From Lysinibacillus pakistanensis (lineage in GTDB: Bacteria > Bacillota > Bacilli > Bacillales_A > Planococcaceae): a DNA stretch of 64,000 bases. Both the position numbers and the translations under genes were made by a program. The stretch lies in assembly GCF_030123245.1 (NCBI RefSeq), contig NZ_CP126101.1, positions 370,501-434,500 of the forward strand, read 5' to 3'. The first letter of the stretch is position 1; each line of letters opens with the position of its first letter. The notes below the pieces were generated by a model. It made no database searches. It was not told the origin of the DNA and was given only the letters and a program-made list of their open reading frames with translations. Shown piece after piece: positions 43,677 through 54,027 of the stretch.

Positions 43677-46600
43677 CAAAGCAACTCGAGAAGCAATTGA
43701 CGGAACTGGAATTGCTATTGATCAAATGGAAACTTGGGGGCAAGCAGTTGCAGAAGGTGGAGACAAGGGTAAGCAAGCAATTATTGAAATGAATACTGCA
43801 TTAATGGGTATTAAAGATGAAACAAAGCGTAATGAGATAGGCGTATTGATGTACGGAACGCTATGGGAAGAACAAGGAGATAAAATCTCTCAAACGCTTC
43901 AAAACGCTGAAAATCATATGAAATCTACCGATGATATGCAAAACAAGTTAACTGGTGATATAGCTAAAATGGATGCTGACCCTGCATATCGTTTAACAGA
44001 AGCAATGGGAAGTATCAAAGAAACTCTAGCACCTTTATTAGCAGGAATTGCAGAGTTTGTTGCCAAAATAGCTGAATGGGTCAGTAATAATGCAGAATTA
44101 ACAGCAGCAATTGTCGCGATAGTTTCTACGATAGGTATTCTTGTAGGTTTATTCGCTGCATTAATGCCAGCCATTGGTGGACTCGTCACCGCATGGCCTG
44201 CATTGGCTGCTGCAGTAGGAGCAATTATATCACCTGTAGGCTTGGTTGTTGCCGCCATTGCTGGGATAGGTATTGCTTTAGTGGCTGCTTATCAAAACTC
44301 TGAGACATTTCGGGAAAATGTTCAAGTGGTTTTTTCTAAAATAAAGGAAATTGCAGTCGCAGTCTTTGAAACTGTGGCTTCTTTTATTGGAGAAAAAATT
44401 GCACAAATTAAGCAGTTTTGGGACCAAAATGGCCAACAAATATTAAAGGCAGTAGAGAATGTTTTTAATGGTATTAAAACTGTCATTGAGTTTGTTATGC
44501 CTGCTGTAAAACTTGTGATAGAAACTGTGTGGAATGCCATTAAACAGGTTATTGATGGCGCTTTAAATGTCATTATGGGAGCTATTAAAACATTCAGTGG
44601 TCTTTTCACAGGTGACTTTTCAAAAATGTGGGAAGGCGTAAAACAAATCTTTAAAGGAGCCATTGATTTAGTTGTCGGTTGGATGACTCTATCATTCTTT
44701 GGTGGCATTAAAACGATTGTTACAAATCTCGCTAAAACAGGTGTAAGTCTATTAAAAGGCATGTGGGACGACATAGTAAAATTCTTTACCTCTATGGGTT
44801 CCAAAGCGTCCTCCACTGTTTCTAGCTTTTCAACTTCTGTACTTAATTTCTTTAAAAACTTAGCTACAAATACCACTAGTACGATTTCTAATATGGTCAC
44901 ATCTGTAGTAAATTTTGTTAAAACATTAGCTACTAATTTTGTAAATACAGTTTCTACGATGAAGACAAACGTAGTCAATAAAATGACTGAAATTAAGGAT
45001 GGAATGATAGAAAAAATCAAATCGTTACCTGAAAAATTTGTAGGAATCGGTAAAGATATTATCAACGGTCTAATAAAAGGTATATCAGCTATGACAGCAA
45101 ATGTGCTTGAGTCTATTACTGGTGTTGTGGATGGCGTAGTAAATAAAGCAAAAAATTTATTAGGTATCAAATCTCCATCTCGTGTATTTGCTCAAATTGG
45201 TGCATGGGTTAGTGAAGGTTGGGCAATCGGCATCGAAGAAAAAGGCAGCATGGTAAAAAATGCAGTGAGCGATATTGCTCTTACGGCACAAGATATTGCC
45301 GAACACTATGTAAATGAAGAGAAGAAATTACGTAGTGGTGCCAATTCAGAGATTGCAAAAATTGAAAAAGACAAGGCTACTGAAATTGCTAAAATCGAAA
45401 AACGTATGCATGAAGATGTTACGAAAATTCAACGTGCAGCATCTAGCAAAAAGAAAAAAACTACACAAGATGATGCGCTTAAAATCCAACGTATACGTGA
45501 AGATGCAGCAGCTAAAATATTAAAATTAGAAACTACATCCGATGAAAAAATTAAGAGCCTAAAATCAAAGTCAACAAAAGAAATCATCGACCTTGAAAGT
45601 AAAATGAATAAAGATTTGTTGGAAGAAACAAAGCGTTATATTGACGATAAAAAGTCACTAGATCAATTGTCTTTAATAGAGGAAGCTCAAATTTGGGAAC
45701 AATCAATGAAGCTATTTGCAGAAGGTACTCAAGAACGTGTCAAAGCTCAACAAGAGTACAAAAAAGCAACAGAGACTGTTAGTAAAGAAATCACAGCAAT
45801 AAATACGGATTTCTCAAACCAAATCCAAAAAATTAATGATGATTTAATTAAGCAAGAAGAAACTCTAACAAAAGCATATACAGACGCAGTTGATAAGCGT
45901 GCTCAGTCTCTTGTATCCTTCAAGGGACTTTTTGACGAGTTTAAAGTAGAAATGGATGTAACTGGAGAGCAATTAATAGCTAATCTATTTTCACAAGTAG
46001 ATGGTTTCAAATTGTGGCAAAAAGAAATTGAAAAAATCTCAGGAAGAGCGATTGACAAAGGTTTACTTGAAGAATTACGTCAAATGGGTCCAAATGCTTT
46101 GCCAGAATTAGTTGCTCTTAATCAGCTTACTGATTCACAATTGCAGCAATACAGTAATTTGTACAAAGAGAAATCAAAGTTAGCTAGAACACAAGCTGAA
46201 ACCGAATTAAAAGGTATGAAAGATGATGCAGACAAACGAATTTCAGAACTAAGAAAGGCAGCTAATGACCAACTTGATACGTTGAAAAAAGAATGGAATG
46301 ACAAGATTAAATCATTAACAAATGCAACATCTACAGAGTTATCCACTCTAGAACAAATCGGAGTAGATGCTGGTAATGGTTTATTAAATGGTCTTTCTTC
46401 TACATCTGAATCTATTAGAAAAAAAGCTTTAGAAATTGCTGAATCAGTAAGTAAAACAATTTCTGGGGCACTTAAAATTAAGTCTCCTAGCCGGGTTACA
46501 ATGGGCTTTGGTGTAAATATCAACGAGGGTTTAATTAAAGGTATAGAACAGTCTCAAAACAAACTACAAGGTGCTATGAATAATGTGTACGGATCATTAG

Positions 46601-46839
46601 CAAGTAGTGCAAATAAATCTCAAGCAAATCAAATAGCGCAACAGCAACAGATTATTAACCAATCAAGTAATATCGATTTATCAACTTTAGTAGCTGCTAT
46701 TACACAATTAGCATCACGTCCAGTAGAAACGATAATCAATATGGAAGGTCAGCAAGTAGCTAGGGCTGTCACTCCGTTTGTGACTAACATTATGGGTAAT
46801 AATTATAATTCCGAATTACGCAGAAGTGGGGTGAAATGA
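43640..46839 (+). pseudogene. Tape-measure protein lacking its N-terminus
   Basis: The open frame (43606-46839) encodes about 1060 residues of a tape-measure protein from GEFGQGLDKATREAID onward. Three hydrophobic segments lie at about residues 160-225, followed by repeats of amphipathic helices, a SPSRVFAQIGAWV motif (repeated as KSPSRVTMGFG near the end) and long coiled coils. The usual start and N-terminal domain are missing, and the codons before residue 17 are chaperone sequence read out of frame. Without a frameshift it cannot start properly. Confidence 0.8.
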
Positions 46840-48866
46840 TGATTGTCACAAATTTAGCCAATGAAACCGAATTACTCGTTGATTACAACGGTTTAAAAAG
46901 AATTCGGAAGGTAAATGGCGATTATTCATTATCCTTTGTAATTTTAAAAACTGAAAAAAATCAATATGCTTATCCACTTGTTGAAGAAGAAAGCATAATT
47001 AATTATGATGGACAACAATATCGAATAAAAGATGTGACGGAAGTGCTTGCTGGTAAAACACCGATAAAAACAGTACAAGCCTCTCACATCTTTTTTGATT
47101 TAGTTGATACGCATAAATATGACTATCTAGAAAATACACAACACCTACAGTCGTGCTTGACATTTGCTCTTGATGGCACAGGCTACACGTTTGAAGTTAT
47201 CGACTCATTTGCAAGTGCTATTTTTGAAAAGTTTGGTGAAGATAACTCGTTGTCACTAGTACAAAAAGCATTAAACGTATTCGGTGCCGAAGTGCAAATT
47301 AACAACAAACATTTAAAATTTTATCGCCAAATTGGTACAGATACAGAAACACAAATACGGTATGGCTACAACGTTAAAACACTTGAAAGATATGTAAATA
47401 CAAATAATCTTTCCACTCGTATTCGAGGATTCGGTAAGAAAAATGAGAATGACAGTTACGTTGTAACAGCCGAGTATTTATCTCCTAACCACACTATATA
47501 TGGCATACGTGATGCAAAGCCAGTATATGACGAGCGATATACCGTCCACAGTGAATTATTAGACAGAATTAAATCAGAGCTAATAGATGAACCACAAGTA
47601 AGTTTTAAAGTGGATGCCTTGGAGCTTAAAAAGTTAGGTGTATTAACGGAGCAATTAAATGAAGGTGACAGAGTATTTGTTATCTATGAACCTCTTGGTA
47701 TTGATTTAATTGCTAGAGTGCTTGAAATAGTAGATTATCCTGAATCATCGAAGCCAGCCGAATACGTATTTGGAAACTTCCAGAATAATTTCGTAAGTGA
47801 AATGGCTGGTTTTCAGAAAACGAAAGATAATGTGGATGCCATTTTAAACGGTAATCAAAAATTGCCTTATAACGTACTAGATGATGCTGTATTGCGAGCT
47901 ACAGAAGCTTTAACATCAGCTATGACCGAGTTGGTTTTCGATAATGGTATTATTGCTCGAGATCCTTCAAATCCTAATCGTTTGGTACTGATTAATTCTA
48001 AGGGTATCGGTATTAGTGATAATGGAGGCGCAACCTTTAAAGAAGCAATAACAGCCGATGGATTTGTGTTGAGTGCTGGTGCCGTTGGACAATTAAAAGC
48101 CAATAACATTGATGTAACAGGACTTATCCGAGGCATTAATGATGAGGGCGAAACAACAATTGATGGTGGCCGTATCACAACAAATAGTATTGATGTACAA
48201 AAACTTATGGCTGGTATATTAACAGGTTTTATTATTCAAACAAATGAAAATCCATATCTTCCCCGCATTTACATGGGTGGTTCGAAGTTTGAAGCTACAA
48301 ACGGTGATTCAACAATCATAATAGACACTATGGATTGGGATGGTTATGCAGGTTTTATTGTAAAGTCTGGCGCTGTAGATATGCGGCTCCAAGCATATAA
48401 TGATCGTACAATGTTATCATCAAATGGCGCTCCACTTGAAATATGGGCACTTAATAGTGGTGTTAAAATTAATGGCGATTTTGAGGTAAGTGGTAGCAAA
48501 AATGCAACTGTACCAACAAGTATTGGTCACGTAAATGTATCAGCATATGAAACAGCAGAGTACTTCTTTGGTGATATTGGTAGAGGTAAAGTTGTGGAGG
48601 GCCAATGCATTGTAGAAATAGAACCGCTGTTTAAAGAAACAGTAAACACAGAAATCACTTACGAAGTATTTTTAACTCCGTATGGTAAAGGTGTTATTTA
48701 TGCTGATCCAGATGAAATGACAGCGGACCAATTCATTGTCCGAGGTGATGACATTCCGTTTGCTTATGAAATCAAAGCAAAACGTAAGGGCTATGAGGAC
48801 GTGCGATTGGAATTATCACAAGAAAGCGAGGTAGAGGACATTGTACAAAATGCTTCGCAAAACTGA
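46836..48866 (+). CDS. Tail-associated lysin/prophage endopeptidase tail protein
   Basis: A protein of 676 residues. Residues 1-330 match the prophage tail endopeptidase family (DYNGLKRIRKVNGDYSLSFV, VEEESIINYDGQQYRIK, NLSTRIRGFGKK); the C-terminal part is beta-rich and repeated, like tail-tip extensions. No clear peptidase catalytic set is seen. The ATG overlaps the tape-measure stop. Confidence 0.85.
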   Translation: MMIVTNLANETELLVDYNGLKRIRKVNGDYSLSFVILKTEKNQYAYPLVEEESIINYDGQQYRIKDVTEVLAGKTPIKTVQASHIFFDLVDTHKYDYLENTQHLQSCLTFALDGTGYTFEVIDSFASAIFEKFGEDNSLSLVQKALNVFGAEVQINNKHLKFYRQIGTDTETQIRYGYNVKTLERYVNTNNLSTRIRGFGKKNENDSYVVTAEYLSPNHTIYGIRDAKPVYDERYTVHSELLDRIKSELIDEPQVSFKVDALELKKLGVLTEQLNEGDRVFVIYEPLGIDLIARVLEIVDYPESSKPAEYVFGNFQNNFVSEMAGFQKTKDNVDAILNGNQKLPYNVLDDAVLRATEALTSAMTELVFDNGIIARDPSNPNRLVLINSKGIGISDNGGATFKEAITADGFVLSAGAVGQLKANNIDVTGLIRGINDEGETTIDGGRITTNSIDVQKLMAGILTGFIIQTNENPYLPRIYMGGSKFEATNGDSTIIIDTMDWDGYAGFIVKSGAVDMRLQAYNDRTMLSSNGAPLEIWALNSGVKINGDFEVSGSKNATVPTSIGHVNVSAYETAEYFFGDIGRGKVVEGQCIVEIEPLFKETVNTEITYEVFLTPYGKGVIYADPDEMTADQFIVRGDDIPFAYEIKAKRKGYEDVRLELSQESEVEDIVQNASQN

Positions 48867-49059
48867 TGAAGGTATTGAGGTATTTTATACTGATAATTTA
48901 CAAGCAAAAAAAATACTAGATACTGAGCGTAAGAAATCTAGAAACTTAAAATCTATGGTTATCACAGAAGCAAATAAAAAGAATGACCTTCGCCAGCGAC
49001 AAAAAATGGCTAGTGATTTACGAAAAATTAAAATAGCTAAAAAAGAGGTGCTGCTATGA
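48850..49059 (+). CDS. Small basic tail-region protein
   Basis: A protein of 69 residues, very basic and helical (TERKKSRNLKSMVI, DLRQRQKMASDLRKIK). GAGGTAGAGGA precedes ATG 48850. It overlaps both neighbours. No family recognised. Confidence 0.6.
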   Translation: MLRKTDEGIEVFYTDNLQAKKILDTERKKSRNLKSMVITEANKKNDLRQRQKMASDLRKIKIAKKEVLL

Positions 49060-49871
49060 TTGTTCAATTTTCGGATGGCACCACAAAGGATATTCAAGAA
49101 TATAACCTAAAGCGATTGTTCCATCGAATACCATCATTAGGAATGGATCATATGTTTGAACCTGTGGAGGGCAGAGGGGATTTAGTAGCAGGCACTCAAT
49201 ATAAACAACGAGTTATAACCGTAACACTTTTGTATATCGTTCAAGACATCTGTGGTTATGACCTTCTACGAGACGAATTAAACGCACTTTTTACTAGAGA
49301 TGAAGCATTCTATATCACATTTAAGCGTGAACACTGGAAACGTTATAAGGTGAGGTTAGCACAGCAACTAGAGATAGATCCAAATCGACACATGAATAGT
49401 TTTGATATTACATTTCGTATGGACGATTTATTCGCTGAATCGTTTGGTACCTCATTAGATTTGCAAAACCGTGGTGAATGGGATGAAGATATTTGGGGAT
49501 TTGGTTCAGGGATTAATTACGATACTCAATATAGTTATACATTCAATACAAATAGCTTTGTTGTAAAAAATATCGGTAATCAAACTATTGATCCACGTAA
49601 ATCCAGTTTAGAAATCACATTAAAAGGTACGTTCAATAGCTTTGTACAAATTAAAAATAATACGACTGGTGATGTATACAGATTCAACAATGCTTTGTCC
49701 TCCACAGATACTTTGAAATTATCGGGAATAAGGACTTTGAAAAATAGTTTGAGTGCCTTTAAGCACACTAATCATAAACTGTTAACCTTGGCACCAGGAG
49801 ATAATAACATAACTGTGGAAGGCGGCACTGTAAATAGTGTCGTTTTTGATTTCAGATTTTTATACAAATGA
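49056..49871 (+). CDS. Distal tail protein (Dit-like)
   Basis: A protein of 271 residues of the Sipho_tail family: residues 1-140 include EGRGDLVAGTQYKQRVITV, LLRDELNALFTRDEAFYI and SFDITFRMDDLFAES; the C-terminal half is a galectin-like beta sandwich. It forms the hub at the tail tip. It lies after the tail-lysin gene rather than before it, which is unusual. Confidence 0.8.
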   Translation: MIVQFSDGTTKDIQEYNLKRLFHRIPSLGMDHMFEPVEGRGDLVAGTQYKQRVITVTLLYIVQDICGYDLLRDELNALFTRDEAFYITFKREHWKRYKVRLAQQLEIDPNRHMNSFDITFRMDDLFAESFGTSLDLQNRGEWDEDIWGFGSGINYDTQYSYTFNTNSFVVKNIGNQTIDPRKSSLEITLKGTFNSFVQIKNNTTGDVYRFNNALSSTDTLKLSGIRTLKNSLSAFKHTNHKLLTLAPGDNNITVEGGTVNSVVFDFRFLYK

Positions 49872-49880
49872 GGTGATAGA

Positions 49881-51650
49881 ATGGCAAGTTTAAATAGATT
49901 AGCTTCGAATTGGTCACGTGTAGAACGTGAAAAGTTAAATACTAACTGGAGCATAATTGAGAACTATTTATCCAATTTACAAGGGCAAATAAACTTACTT
50001 ACTGGTGGCGTAGATGTTCAGGAACTCATTAACCAAATTAATGATATTTTGAATCAAGGTAATGTCATAATTGGTGATTTAGAAACAGCTTTACAAGAGG
50101 CAACTACAGTTATCGCCAATGCTCAAAATGCTACTACTGATGCTCAAAATGCAGCACAAGAAGCATTGAATGCCATTAATGATATGCAAGCATTTATCAA
50201 TCAATTTGGTAATGCTGAAACGTATGATAATGGCAAGCTTTATAAGGCAAATAATATTGTTGAATTTAATGGAAGTGGATTTATTTGCGTACAAGATACA
50301 CAAGGTAATACACCTCCAACACTTCCAATTAAACGTAATGATTGGTGGCAGTTAATCGCTCAAAGAGGTGTAGATGGAACAGGTTCAGTTTCGAAGGTTG
50401 CAGGGAAGTCTCCTGAATTAGATGGAAATGTACCTTTAACAGCACAAGATGTAGGAGCTGCAAGTAGCGTAGATTTTGATAAACTTTTTAGTCTGAGTCC
50501 ATCTGTATTAAAAATACCTTTAGCCTCTAAATATAGAGGGTGGCAAGGCGTTACTGTTTACAACGATTTGATCTATGTTGTAACTGACAGAAACGATAAT
50601 TTTGCTTTAGAAAATATCATTTCTGTTTATACACTAGATGGGAAGCTAGTTTCAGAGAAACGAAACGCCTATACTGGATTAGATCCTCAAGGTAAGTTTA
50701 TGTCATTTGGTGATATAAATGAAATTGACGGGGTGTTTTATGCTACTGTTTATAACTTAAATGATGGAGGTAGCCCACTTGTAAGTAGAATAATTAAATT
50801 TGATCCAGACACTTTGGATGTGTTAAGTGAGCATGAAATCGGTGGAAATGCAGCAGAATCAGTAACTAAACATGATAACGCTTTTTGGGTAGCTTATCAT
50901 GATATCTATACGGTCAGGAAGTTTGATTTAAACTTTAACTTTTTACAAGAATACAGCCTTGTTATGGAACCAGGTTACAACCAAGGCGGACCACAAGGGT
51001 CGTTGTGGGAAGGTAATTATTTTTATGTTAACCTACACGGAACTAACTTCATTTTTGAAGAACCTTTTGCCGAATTACGTAAATACCAATTCGATGGTAT
51101 TGGTTTTAATTTTGTTGAAAAAATTAATCCACCTACAGAAGGATGCGGACAAGGTCTATCAAAATATGGTGAGTATTATTTTTGGAATGATAGAATAAGA
51201 AATCATATAGTTGTATCAAAAAAAATAAGAAACGGTAAAGTGTTTCCAGTAACGTGTCATGAAGGAATTTCATTTAAACCTACACTATTAAGTGGGTGGC
51301 AAGGTATCGGCGGAGATAATAATAGATCACTAAGAGTAACAGAGGTTAATAGTATTATTTATTTAAATGGAACATTAAATAACGTGAACACTGGTGACTG
51401 GGTTTATAACGGAGATGGTACAAACCCTATTTGTAAAATCCCTCCACATTTATCTCCAGCTTACGGTTTTAACTTTGGTGCACTGACTAATAAGGGTATT
51501 GTACGTATTTCTATCGTAGGACCTAAAACGGAATATGGAATACTACATCCTGATAAAGTTGGTAACATTATCCCTCAAGATATATCTGGATTAAATCAAG
51601 GAGGGCTTATTGAATGGGTGTCTTTGGATGGTATTAGTTATCCTATATAG
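49881..51650 (+). CDS. Receptor-binding/baseplate protein
   Basis: A protein of 589 residues. Residues 1-110 form an alpha-helical anchoring part (LNTNWSIIENYLSNLQGQI, coiled coil with many Asn/Ala), residues 115-165 a small carbohydrate-binding-like module (YKANNIVEFNGSGFICVQD), and the rest repeated beta strands of a propeller type (YNDLIYVVTDRND, GDINEIDGVFYATVY, DNAFWVAYHDI). Its place at the end of the tail genes fits host recognition. Confidence 0.75.
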   Translation: MASLNRLASNWSRVEREKLNTNWSIIENYLSNLQGQINLLTGGVDVQELINQINDILNQGNVIIGDLETALQEATTVIANAQNATTDAQNAAQEALNAINDMQAFINQFGNAETYDNGKLYKANNIVEFNGSGFICVQDTQGNTPPTLPIKRNDWWQLIAQRGVDGTGSVSKVAGKSPELDGNVPLTAQDVGAASSVDFDKLFSLSPSVLKIPLASKYRGWQGVTVYNDLIYVVTDRNDNFALENIISVYTLDGKLVSEKRNAYTGLDPQGKFMSFGDINEIDGVFYATVYNLNDGGSPLVSRIIKFDPDTLDVLSEHEIGGNAAESVTKHDNAFWVAYHDIYTVRKFDLNFNFLQEYSLVMEPGYNQGGPQGSLWEGNYFYVNLHGTNFIFEEPFAELRKYQFDGIGFNFVEKINPPTEGCGQGLSKYGEYYFWNDRIRNHIVVSKKIRNGKVFPVTCHEGISFKPTLLSGWQGIGGDNNRSLRVTEVNSIIYLNGTLNNVNTGDWVYNGDGTNPICKIPPHLSPAYGFNFGALTNKGIVRISIVGPKTEYGILHPDKVGNIIPQDISGLNQGGLIEWVSLDGISYPI

Positions 51651-51704
51651 TACCATTTAAAATTAAAAATTAATCAAACCTTCCAATTTTGGTATTGTAA
51701 TAGG

Positions 51705-51742
51705 TATAATATTTTGTGAATTAATATCAAAATTTGGAGGAT
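51705..51742 (+). promoter_or_regulatory. Likely separate promoter for the membrane-protein gene
   Basis: A TATAAT box (51705-51710) lies about 37 bp before the ATG, and TTTGGAGG (51735-51742) is its ribosome binding site. The -35 region is weak. A private promoter would fit a gene expressed from the silent prophage. Confidence 0.45.
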
Positions 51743-51746
51743 TTGA

Positions 51747-53549
51747 ATGCTATTTAAAACTATTGTATTGATATGTATATTTTCATTGATTGTATGGAGT
51801 ATATCTTACTACTTGAATAAAACAGTAAATAAAAATTTATTTGGACTCGTAGATGGATTTGTAATTGTTTTAGTAGTCAATGCTCTAATTGCAACACCGA
51901 TCTTGATTTTTAAAAAATCGTTTATGATTTATTTATTCTCAATATTAATCGTTTCGATTGTATTAGTAGTGTATTTTCTTAAAAAATACGGAATACCTAG
52001 ACTAACTAACATAAAAATAGATTTTTCTTTATTTAATGTTATTGCGACAATATTTGTCATTACTCAGATAATAACAACTATTTTTTTATACAAACTTGAC
52101 TATGATGATTCATTTTACTTACCATTAGCAAATCAAAGTATGGTTGATGAAAGTCTATATTCATATGATTCTTCTACCGGAAATAAAGATTTTCCTATGA
52201 TGGCATTCTATGAATTAGAATCGTGGGAACTTTTCTTGGGCTTGATTGGATATGTCTTTCAAATACCAATTCCAGTTTTAGCACACACAATAATACCCAT
52301 TATCTTGATACTTTTATCATATTTAGCATATGCAAAGTTTTTTAGCCTTTTTGTAGAAAAAAAGTATATTTCATTAATGATAATATTTATTTCTATTTTT
52401 CATTTGATGGGAGCGTACTCCAGTTTTTCTCAGGGTAATTTTTTACTTGCTAGAATGTGGCACGGTAAAGCTATTTACTTAAATATAATGTTACCTTTAC
52501 TTCAATATTATTGTATTAGGTATTTAGATAACAAAGAACTTAAGAACATTATATTTGCTTGTTGCATTATAGTGGCTTCTATAAGTCTTAATCCATCCTC
52601 AATTTATTTGAGTACATTCTTTATTGTAGCTATTATCGTAGCAGGAAGTATTAATGAATTTAAGAATATTAAATCGATACTGAAACTTTTAATTACTTTC
52701 ATTCCAATCGGTTGTTATGTTTTGTTACTTTATAATGGTTCCCGTAAGTATTTAAACAATTGGATGATAGAAGAACTTCAACCTCTAAATTTCTTTGGTG
52801 ATTTAACAAATTATATAGGTAAAGGGTTTTACTTTTATTTCTTGTTGATAATACCTATACTTTTATTGAAAAATAAACAGAAAAACATTAGAGTGTTATC
52901 TATTTATACAATTGTTTTATTCATACTATTTATTAATCCTTTTTCTGCAAAAGTTCTGGCAGAATACTTCACTTCTGCACAAACATATTGGAGAATATTC
53001 TGGTTGATTCCATTAGGGACAATTATAAGTTTGGCAGGCGTGCTTATTTATACTCAAATCAACAAAAATAAAATACTTAAATATACTAGTGTACTTTTAT
53101 TTTCGCTTTTATTAATTCTTTCAGGAAGTTTTATATATTCTAAAGAAAATAAATTTATCGCTGAGTGGAATCCTTATAAAATTCCTTTAGAAGTGGTAGA
53201 GGTAAGTAACTACTTAAAAAGCGAAGAAAAAATAAAAATAGTAGCAAGTGAAGAAGTATCAATGTATATTCGTAGTATAGCTAGTAATGTAGAGTTATTA
53301 TATACAAGGTATGCTTATATGATAGGATTTTTAGGTGAGTCTCCAGAGTTTAATGATCGTGTAGTTTTGTATGAAATAATTAATGGAAATATAATGGACT
53401 ATACTAATTTTTTTGCTTTAATAGAAAACTATGATATTAATAAAGCAGTCATAAAAAAAGAAAATAAAGATTTAATAGAGTTTCTATCAAAGAATAATAC
53501 AACTATTGAGTACCAAACAGATAAATATATAATGTACAAATTTAAATAA
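51747..53549 (+). CDS. GT-C-like multipass membrane protein (lysogenic conversion candidate)
   Basis: A protein of 600 residues with about 12-13 membrane segments up to residue 480 and a soluble C-terminal domain of about 120 residues. An acidic DYDD motif (118-121) in the first outer loop is in the place of the catalytic Asp of GT-C glycosyltransferases that use lipid-linked sugars (compare DUF6077-type proteins). It is more AT-rich than the tail genes, has its own promoter and terminator, and lies between tail and lysis genes: a moron. It may alter surface glycopolymers. Confidence 0.65.
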   Translation: MLFKTIVLICIFSLIVWSISYYLNKTVNKNLFGLVDGFVIVLVVNALIATPILIFKKSFMIYLFSILIVSIVLVVYFLKKYGIPRLTNIKIDFSLFNVIATIFVITQIITTIFLYKLDYDDSFYLPLANQSMVDESLYSYDSSTGNKDFPMMAFYELESWELFLGLIGYVFQIPIPVLAHTIIPIILILLSYLAYAKFFSLFVEKKYISLMIIFISIFHLMGAYSSFSQGNFLLARMWHGKAIYLNIMLPLLQYYCIRYLDNKELKNIIFACCIIVASISLNPSSIYLSTFFIVAIIVAGSINEFKNIKSILKLLITFIPIGCYVLLLYNGSRKYLNNWMIEELQPLNFFGDLTNYIGKGFYFYFLLIIPILLLKNKQKNIRVLSIYTIVLFILFINPFSAKVLAEYFTSAQTYWRIFWLIPLGTIISLAGVLIYTQINKNKILKYTSVLLFSLLLILSGSFIYSKENKFIAEWNPYKIPLEVVEVSNYLKSEEKIKIVASEEVSMYIRSIASNVELLYTRYAYMIGFLGESPEFNDRVVLYEIINGNIMDYTNFFALIENYDINKAVIKKENKDLIEFLSKNNTTIEYQTDKYIMYKFK

Positions 53550-53554
53550 ACCAT

Positions 53555-53590
53555 AAGCCTTCCACAATAATCTGTGGAGGGCTTTTATAT
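53555..53590 (+). terminator. Rho-independent terminator
   Basis: AAGCCTTCCACA (53555-53566) pairs with TGTGGAGGGCTT (53573-53584) with one G-U pair, then TTTTAT. One arm contains the prophage-enriched 11-mer CTGTGGAGGGC. Confidence 0.7.
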
Positions 53591-53610
53591 TGGAAAAAGG
53601 AAGGTGTTTT

Positions 53611-54027
53611 ATGAAAACAGACACACTCTATACATCACTTGTAGGCGGCTCCATGGCATGGGTCGCTTATTTTGTTGGTGGCGTTGACCATCTAATAAAA
53701 GCGTTAGCTATATTTATGACTATCGACTACACACTAGGATTTCTGGTGAGTTTAGTCTTTAAGAAAACAGAAAGTAAAAAGATGTTTAAAGGCTTAATCA
53801 AAAAAACAGCTATGGTATTAATGGTCATTGCTGCAGTACAACTAGACCTAGCAACAGAGAGCGGAAATTTCATGCGTAATGCTATGATTCTATTTTTAAT
53901 TGGGATGGAAGGTATTAGTATGATTGAAAACTTAGGTAAGCTTGGCATTCGTGTTCCAAAATTCTTAGCGAATGCCTTTTCGCAATTACAAATTGATAAT
54001 GATGATAAAAAGGGTGATAAACAATGA
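53611..54027 (+). CDS. Phage holin, toxin-secretion/phi29-type family
   Basis: A membrane protein of 138 residues with three hydrophobic segments (about 12-45, 50-70, 73-100). TIDYTLGFLVSL, MFKGLIKKTAMVLMV and GMEGISMIENLGKLG are typical of this holin family. It forms the membrane lesions that release endolysin. ATG 53611 is preferred over an upstream TTG. ATGA overlap with the endolysin gene. Confidence 0.92.
   Translation: MKTDTLYTSLVGGSMAWVAYFVGGVDHLIKALAIFMTIDYTLGFLVSLVFKKTESKKMFKGLIKKTAMVLMVIAAVQLDLATESGNFMRNAMILFLIGMEGISMIENLGKLGIRVPKFLANAFSQLQIDNDDKKGDKQ

Noticed and set aside
43914-45170. Long minus-strand open frames opposite the tape-measure gene
   Set aside because: They mirror the biased codon use of the plus-strand gene and carry no family signal or ribosome binding site.
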